This document shows positions 61,188 to 64,000 of a stretch of DNA of 64,000 bases, in pieces. The stretch is from Paenibacillus puerhi. GTDB lineage: Bacteria; Bacillota; Bacilli; Paenibacillales; NBRC-103111. Below the pieces are notes generated by a model. The model searched no databases, was not told the origin of the DNA, and saw nothing but the letters and a program-made list of their open reading frames with translations. Within the stretch, counting starts at the first letter, position 1; every line of letters starts with the position of its first letter. Made by a program: the position numbers and the translations under genes. The DNA is taken from NCBI RefSeq assembly GCF_009846885.1, contig NZ_WUWM01000009.1:62001-126000 (forward strand). Reading direction: 5' to 3'.

Positions 61188-61274
61188 TTATTGCTGGATG
61201 GGGATGCCGAGGTGGAGCGGAAGTACCTATGGTGACAGTTCATCAAGAGTGGTTAGACCGCTTTTGGAGGACTG

Positions 61275-61418
61275 TTATTTATTATGTAAGCCAGTCGTAT
61301 CCTGGGGAGGGGCAGTGCCTTGGCTAAGCTCCGCAGGTTTGTCCATAGTAGCAAGTGCGATTGCGAAAGGTCCCTTCAATTGAACAGCCAGCTTACGGAT
61401 ATCGATTGAGATTTTCAT
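61275..61418 (-). CDS. Possible 47-residue protein
   Basis: ATG 61418 has GAAGGAG 8 bases upstream on the minus strand. The product starts MKISIDIRKLAVQLKGPFAI and ends with a Thr/Pro/Gln-rich tail. It lies alone in the gap 61188-61612, which shows nothing else. No family is recognised. It could also be the truncated start of a longer lost gene. Confidence 0.45.
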   Translation of the reverse strand: MKISIDIRKLAVQLKGPFAIALATMDKPAELSQGTAPPQDTTGLHNK

Positions 61419-61612
61419 AGCGACGCTCCTTCAAGTGAAGATTTATCATAGTGTTCGGGAGTTATTACCAAAATAGCGTCCAGAATGAGGAAAATGGTGC
61501 TTAGCGCCTATGTACCATTAGGGAATGATAGAGGGGGCAGAAGGTCCCGAATCAAGAATATTAATCGCGTAATACGACAGGAAGACGAACTAAAAAAGGC
61601 AATAATATCCCC

Positions 61613-61642
61613 TTGTATAGGGAACATGTGTTTGGATATAAT
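61613..61642 (+). promoter_or_regulatory. Promoter with LexA-type box before the 65-residue gene
   Basis: TTGTAT (61613-61618), 18 bp and TATAAT (61637-61642). The spacer holds GAAC-ATGT-GTTT (61622-61633), one mismatch from the LexA core, followed by GGATATAAT exactly as at the mrfAB promoter. Confidence 0.65.
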
Positions 61643-61681
61643 GAAAAACAAACATATGTTCTTATCCGGAGGCGGGTAGAG

Positions 61682-61879
61682 ATGGAAAAATACGTGGGTC
61701 GGACGGTTGAAATCATATATATGGGCCGCAATAACCGAATATCCCAGCGGGTTATTGAAATTCGGCACGTAGAAGCAGGCGTCGTCAAAGCCTATTGCTT
61801 GACCAAACGGGCGCCGCGGATCTTTTTGATGGCCAGCATTTTGGCCGTGCAGCCCGTTCCGCGAGCAGTTGTTTCGTAA
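61682..61879 (+). CDS. Small beta-barrel protein (WYL/SH3-like)
   Basis: The 65-residue protein starts at ATG 61682 behind GGAGGCGGG. The pattern VGRTVEIIYMGRNNRISQRVIEIRHVEAGVVKAYCLTKRAPRIF resembles the core strands of WYL domains (IxY...RxIxPxxV...yvxAyc...R.F). WYL modules sense nucleic-acid ligands in stress regulators, but here there is no DNA-binding domain. The LexA-type promoter box suggests a DNA-damage role, inferred only. Confidence 0.65.
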   Translation: MEKYVGRTVEIIYMGRNNRISQRVIEIRHVEAGVVKAYCLTKRAPRIFLMASILAVQPVPRAVVS

Positions 61880-62017
61880 GGCCTCGGTCAGTCGAAGGTA
61901 AAGCAGAGCTTGCCTCCCCGGTCTATAAGGTTCTTCTCCGTAACAATTAGGGACAAGAGATGGTATAGTAGAAGAAGAACGTTGTAACGCCATTATCCTC
62001 CGGGGAGCTAAGGACCA

Positions 62018-62908
62018 TTGAAAACAACCATTGCTGTCCACTGGCAGTACGGTGCGGCCACGCATAGCGGATGGCAGCGCACGTTTAACGATGACCGTTC
62101 TTTATTACGGATGGGCATGACGATAAAAGGAACCCCGTATGCCGCAGCGGCGTTGGCTGACGGAATGGGCGGCCTTGCGGGGGCCGGTCAAGCTGCGGAG
62201 TCGGCGATCGGGGGGCTCAGATCCTGGCTGGAGGAGGAGCTGCCCGGGCTGCTGGAGCACCGAAGAGGATGGGCCGTACTGGAAGCTTCGGTCCTGCAGC
62301 AGTTCGAAGCGATTCACGGGGCCACCCGCGAGCGTACGCGCAGCCAAGGGAAGAGACAAGGGACGACGCTTACGCTGCTGCTTCTGTTCGATTCCGTGTA
62401 TTGGATTTTTCATATCGGCGATTGCCGGGTCTACCGGCTTGCCCGCCCCGGGAAGCGGCCGGTCCGATTGACCCGGGATCATACCTGGGTTGCCCGGCAG
62501 GTGCGGCTCGGGCTCATGTCGGCTGATGCGGCCCGCAAGCATCCGAGGCGGAATGTGCTGCTCCGTTATCTGGGGATGGCCGGTAAAGCCAGGGTCGACG
62601 TGAGATGCGGCTTGTATGATCCGCAGACTTTGTTTGTGCTGTCCAGCGACGGTCTTCACGGTCCGCTTACTGAGCCGGTCTTGTCGAAGCTGCTCGGAGA
62701 GGGCGGCAGCCGCCATAAAGATGTGCAGGCCTTGTGCGATGCGTTATTATCCAAGACGCTCGAGGGAGCTGCGCCCGATAATGTCAGCGTCCTTGCGATA
62801 AGGCCGATTGACCGGGGAAGAAGAGGGCTGCGGAGGTTCCGGGCTGCGTTGTCACTGATCGCTCATCGTATCCTGCACCCGAGGTTCGCTTTTTCGTTTC
62901 GCGAGTAA
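62018..62908 (+). CDS. PP2C-family serine/threonine phosphatase
   Basis: The 296-residue protein has PP2C motifs in order: RTFNDDRSLL, ALADGMGGLAGAG (metal Asp), QGTTLTLLLLFD, IFHIGDCRVYRLA, LTRDHTWVARQ, VLSSDGLHG and PDNVSVLAIR. The C-terminal ~35 residues are basic and hydrophobic (AALSLIAHRILHPRFAFSF). The start is TTG 62018 with AAGGA and GGGGAG upstream. It would reverse Ser/Thr kinase action; the FHA protein of the Tad operon is a possible reader of the same marks, but no kinase gene is in view. Confidence 0.88.
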   Translation: MKTTIAVHWQYGAATHSGWQRTFNDDRSLLRMGMTIKGTPYAAAALADGMGGLAGAGQAAESAIGGLRSWLEEELPGLLEHRRGWAVLEASVLQQFEAIHGATRERTRSQGKRQGTTLTLLLLFDSVYWIFHIGDCRVYRLARPGKRPVRLTRDHTWVARQVRLGLMSADAARKHPRRNVLLRYLGMAGKARVDVRCGLYDPQTLFVLSSDGLHGPLTEPVLSKLLGEGGSRHKDVQALCDALLSKTLEGAAPDNVSVLAIRPIDRGRRGLRRFRAALSLIAHRILHPRFAFSFRE

Positions 62909-62954
62909 AACGTTCCCTGGCTTCGAATCTCTCTGGATTCGGGCACGAGGTAGA

Positions 62955-62963
62955 TGCTATAAT
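62955..62963 (+). promoter_or_regulatory. Extended -10 promoter of the ABC-F gene
   Basis: TGCTATAAT is a full extended -10 element. No good -35 lies upstream, which such promoters do not need. Confidence 0.5.
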
Positions 62964-63005
62964 GAATTGTCAATCATAGCCTGAGTAAGGAGAAATGGAA
63001 CTTCC

Positions 63006-64000
63006 ATGAGTTTGTTAACTGTAGAGGACTTGAGCCACAGCTTCGGCGGGCGTGTATTATTTAAGAACGTTTCCTTCCGCCTGCTGCCCGGCGAGCATGT
63101 GGGCCTGGTGGGAGCGAACGGGGTAGGCAAGTCGACTTTGATGAACATTTTAACGGGGCAGCTGGTCAGGGATTCGGGCAAGGTCGAGTGGACGCCCAAG
63201 GTGCACTATGGCTATCTGGACCAGCATACGAAGCTGACCCCGGGCAAGACGGTGAGGGAAGTGCTGCAGGATGCTTTCCTGCCGCTGTTTGAGCTGGAGA
63301 AAGAGATGAACCTGATCGCGGAACAGATGGGGGATGCCGATCCCGACAAGCTGGAGCGTCTGCTCGAGGAGATGGGCGAAATTCAGGATCGCCTGGAGAA
63401 CAGCGGGTTTTATCTGCTGGACATCAAGGTCGAAGAGATGGCGAACGGCCTCGGCCTGGACGCGGTCGGCCTGGATCGCGATGTCGCCCAGCTGTCCGGC
63501 GGACAGCGAACGAAGGTACTGCTCGCCAAGCTGCTTCTAGAGCAGCCGACGGTCCTGCTGCTGGATGAGCCGACCAACTATTTGGATGTCGAGCATATCG
63601 ACTGGCTCACGAATTACCTGCAAAGCTATCCTTATGCGTTCATGCTCATTTCTCACGATACGGAATTTATGAATAAAGTCGTCAGCGTTGTCTATCATCT
63701 GGAGTTCGCCAAGCTGACGAGATATACGGCTAATTACGAGCGCTTCCTGCAGATGGCGGATATGAATAAGCAGCAGCATATCGATGCCTACGAAAAGCAG
63801 CAGGAGTTTATTAAGAAGCAAGAGGATTTCATCCAGCGCAATAAAGCGCGCTACTCCACGTCGGGCCGGGCGAAAAGCCGCCAGAAGCAGCTTGAGCGGA
63901 TCGAGCGCATCGACCGTCCGGAGGAAGCGATGAAGCCGACCTTTAATTTCAAGGAGGCGCGGGCGAGCGGTCGTCTTGTTTTCGAAGGTAAGGATCTGGA
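63006..64000 (+). CDS. ABC-F family ATPase (3' end outside window)
   Basis: The first 331 codons are present. Domain 1 has Walker A GANGVGKSTL, signature LSGGQRTKVLLAKLL, Walker B VLLLDEPTNYLD and SHD. The inter-domain linker with KQQEFIKKQEDFIQRNKARYSTSGRAKSRQ is the ribosome-contacting arm, and the second ATPase domain is only beginning. ABC-F proteins act on the ribosome (translation factors or antibiotic protection). AAGGAG lies 13 bases before ATG 63006. An ATG at 62995 opens a 4-codon frame that ends over the start. Confidence 0.9.
   Translation, partial: MSLLTVEDLSHSFGGRVLFKNVSFRLLPGEHVGLVGANGVGKSTLMNILTGQLVRDSGKVEWTPKVHYGYLDQHTKLTPGKTVREVLQDAFLPLFELEKEMNLIAEQMGDADPDKLERLLEEMGEIQDRLENSGFYLLDIKVEEMANGLGLDAVGLDRDVAQLSGGQRTKVLLAKLLLEQPTVLLLDEPTNYLDVEHIDWLTNYLQSYPYAFMLISHDTEFMNKVVSVVYHLEFAKLTRYTANYERFLQMADMNKQQHIDAYEKQQEFIKKQEDFIQRNKARYSTSGRAKSRQKQLERIERIDRPEEAMKPTFNFKEARASGRLVFEGKDL

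Noticed and set aside
61198..61383. 61-residue frame on the + strand
   Set aside because: Weak start context and antisense to a better small frame with a strong ribosome site.
1..64000. CRISPR arrays, transposases, integrases and prophage
   Set aside because: No regularly spaced repeats and no recognisable recombinase or phage structural protein were found on either strand.

Overview
The window reads as chromosome of a Gram-positive, spore-former-type bacterium of the Paenibacillus group. The evidence is moderately high GC with strong AGGAGG-type ribosome binding sites, frequent GTG/TTG starts, sigma-A promoters, a Bacillus-type mrfA-mrfB (yprA-yprB) pair, a UvrX/YqjW-like polymerase next to a YolD-like gene, copper-amine-oxidase-type stalk domains on secreted proteins, and carbohydrate permeases of the LplC kind. 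No rRNA, convincing tRNA, CRISPR array or transposase was seen. The first gene (metH) and the last (an ABC-F ATPase) are cut by the window edges.

Layout. 0-3.1 kb: 3' part of cobalamin-dependent methionine synthase, then ribonuclease Z. 3.4-16.1 kb: a type IV pilus locus (pilB, pilT, pilC, major pilin, pilD, pilM, pilN, pilO, a stalk-domain protein). Two minor prepilins run on the opposite strand, followed by a PilX-like protein with a long repetitive body and a 68-residue protein. 16.2-21.6 kb: a CruF-like membrane protein, and divergently mrfA-mrfB behind a promoter with a LexA-type box. 21.7-31.5 kb: an RCC1-repeat secreted protein, an MFS efflux pump with its TetR regulator and a matched operator pair, then a same-strand series containing an Fpg-like glycosylase, endonuclease IV, a cREC protein, an ABC ATPase and two methyltransferases. 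31.5-42.6 kb is accessory: a lipoprotein, a decayed copy of the 3' end of the yolD-like gene, a hydrolase/TetR module, the yolD-like gene with a Y-family polymerase, a CAP/SCP-stalk protein, DHA2 and LysE exporters, and an LRR-stalk gene broken by an in-frame stop. 42.6-53.6 kb: a complete-looking Tad/Flp pilus operon (TadZ, TadA, TadB, TadC, pilin, three TadE/TadG-like proteins, small prepilin peptidase, FHA protein). 53.6-58.7 kb: small remnants and a pectate lyase whose 3' end is fused to a headless sugar-permease gene. 58.9-64 kb: a GntR/ABC transporter operon, a small protein with a LexA-type promoter box, a PP2C phosphatase and an ABC-F ATPase.

How parts work together. The window holds two independent pilus machines. 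The type IV system has extension (PilB) and retraction (PilT) motors and an MshEN domain on PilB that in known relatives binds cyclic di-GMP. The Tad system has one motor and its own peptidase, behind a strong promoter and a leader that can fold two mutually exclusive ways, one of them terminator-like. A second theme is DNA repair. Three separate promoters (mrfAB, the polymerase-yolD pair, and a 65-residue protein at 61.7 kb) carry GAAC-N4-GTTC-like boxes and share a GGATATAAT -10 element, which suggests a local SOS regulon. Two TetR-family modules have recognisable operator palindromes.

All family names come from reading translated sequence and motifs. No database search was possible.
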